A DNA stretch of 6,364 nucleotides, taken from Rhizorhabdus sp. Lineage in GTDB: Bacteria > Pseudomonadota > Alphaproteobacteria > Sphingomonadales > Sphingomonadaceae. Positions 5,811-6,364 of this stretch are shown piece by piece. Where the stretch lies: assembly GCA_004297635.1 (NCBI GenBank), contig SCUQ01000527.1, positions 1 through 6,364 on the forward strand, given 5' to 3'. Both the position numbers and the translations under genes were made by a program. Position 1 is the stretch's first letter; every line of letters begins with the position of its first letter. The notes beneath the pieces were generated by a model. It was not told the origin of the DNA and ran no database searches. It worked only from the letters and a program-made list of their open reading frames with translations.

Positions 5811-6364
5811 ATGGATAAATTCTTCAGCAATCTGCACCTGGTGCTGGTGGTCGGGCTGGTCGCGGCGATCGCGTTGATCGCTTATGTTCACCCCGATCAG
5901 ACGCTGGTCGTCAATTATGTGCTGCGCTGGCTGCACGTGTTCTTCGGAATCACCTGGATCGGCCTGCTCTATTATTTCAACTTCGTGCAGATCCCGACGA
6001 TGCCGGCGGTGCCCGCCGATCTGAAGCCGGGCGTGACCAAATATATCGCCCCGAAGGCGCTGTTCTTCTTCCGCTGGGGTGCGGCCTTCACCGTCCTCAC
6101 CGGTCTCGCCGTCGCGCATGTCACCGGCTATCTGGTGCCCGCGCTGATGCTTTCGGCCGATTATCGCCTGATCGGGATCGGCATGTGGCTGGCGCTGATC
6201 ATGGCGTTCAACGTGTGGTTCCTGATCTGGCCGGCGCAGAAGAAGGCACTGGGCCTGGTCGAGGCCGACGCCGATACCAAGGCGAAGGCGGCACGCACCG
6301 CGATGATCTTCTCGCGGACCAACACGCTGCTCTCGATCCCGATGCTCTACGCGATGACCAACGC
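5811..6364 (+). CDS. Multi-pass membrane protein, PuuD-type urate oxidase N-terminal domain family, 3'-truncated
   Basis: 184 residues are visible before the window ends inside the frame. Hydrophobic segments lie near residues 8-26, 35-60, 83-108 and 119-141, with a fifth starting at about 173. Landmarks recalled for the urate oxidase N-terminal membrane domain (PuuD, Urate_ox_N type) are present: RWLHVFFGITWIGLLYYFNF (39-58), QIPTMP (60-65), FFRWGAAFTVLTG (86-98), MWLALIMAFNVWFLIWPAQK (125-144) and RTNTLLSIPMLY (169-180). Conserved His42 and several Trp residues in the membrane are potential cofactor or quinone-site residues, by inference. Full PuuD enzymes carry a C-terminal cytochrome c domain and oxidise urate. 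Shorter membrane-only homologues also exist in alphaproteobacteria, with unproven function. The missing 3' end hides which kind this is, so urate oxidation should not be assumed. It is divergent from sodB. Confidence 0.75.
   Translation, partial: MDKFFSNLHLVLVVGLVAAIALIAYVHPDQTLVVNYVLRWLHVFFGITWIGLLYYFNFVQIPTMPAVPADLKPGVTKYIAPKALFFFRWGAAFTVLTGLAVAHVTGYLVPALMLSADYRLIGIGMWLALIMAFNVWFLIWPAQKKALGLVEADADTKAKAARTAMIFSRTNTLLSIPMLYAMTN

Overview
The window is GC-rich (about two-thirds G+C by eye) with strong G/C preference at third codon positions. It carries the gene order dapF–mtaB–ftsY–ispZ, which I know from alphaproteobacteria. Protein style and codon use suggest a sphingomonad (Sphingomonadales) chromosome. 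This placement is inferred from the proteins; there is no rRNA or other taxonomic marker here.

Region 1 (1-3463) is a tight rightward block of four housekeeping genes with no gaps. The 3' part of dapF (lysine and peptidoglycan precursor synthesis) overlaps mtaB (tRNA ms2t6A modification) by 1 nt. mtaB overlaps ftsY (SRP receptor GTPase) by 4 nt, and ftsY overlaps ispZ/yciB (inner-membrane septation-type protein) by 4 nt. The overlaps imply one transcript with translational coupling.

Region 2 (3464-4896) is a 119-nt intergenic stretch and one gene. The stretch has an AT-rich core with TCA-centred repeats 11 bp apart that match the PhoB (Pho box) pattern. Further down, a small hairpin overlaps the ribosome binding site. 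The gene encodes a soluble chemoreceptor-type protein: a pair of CBS-like domains fused directly to a methyl-accepting signalling hairpin, with no membrane segment and no HAMP domain. This is the least ordinary part of the window. It suggests an intracellular, possibly nucleotide-responsive and phosphate-regulated input to a chemosensory array, which is a hypothesis and not shown by sequence.

Region 3 (4897-5564) holds sodB, an Fe-type superoxide dismutase on the minus strand, convergent with the chemoreceptor gene and 32 nt from it.

Region 4 (5565-6364) is a 246-nt divergent spacer with a plausible rightward promoter. It is followed by the 5' part of a multi-pass membrane protein resembling the N-terminal membrane domain of the PuuD-type urate oxidase family, cut off by the window end. 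I see no tRNA or rRNA gene, insertion sequence, CRISPR array, phage gene or attachment site.
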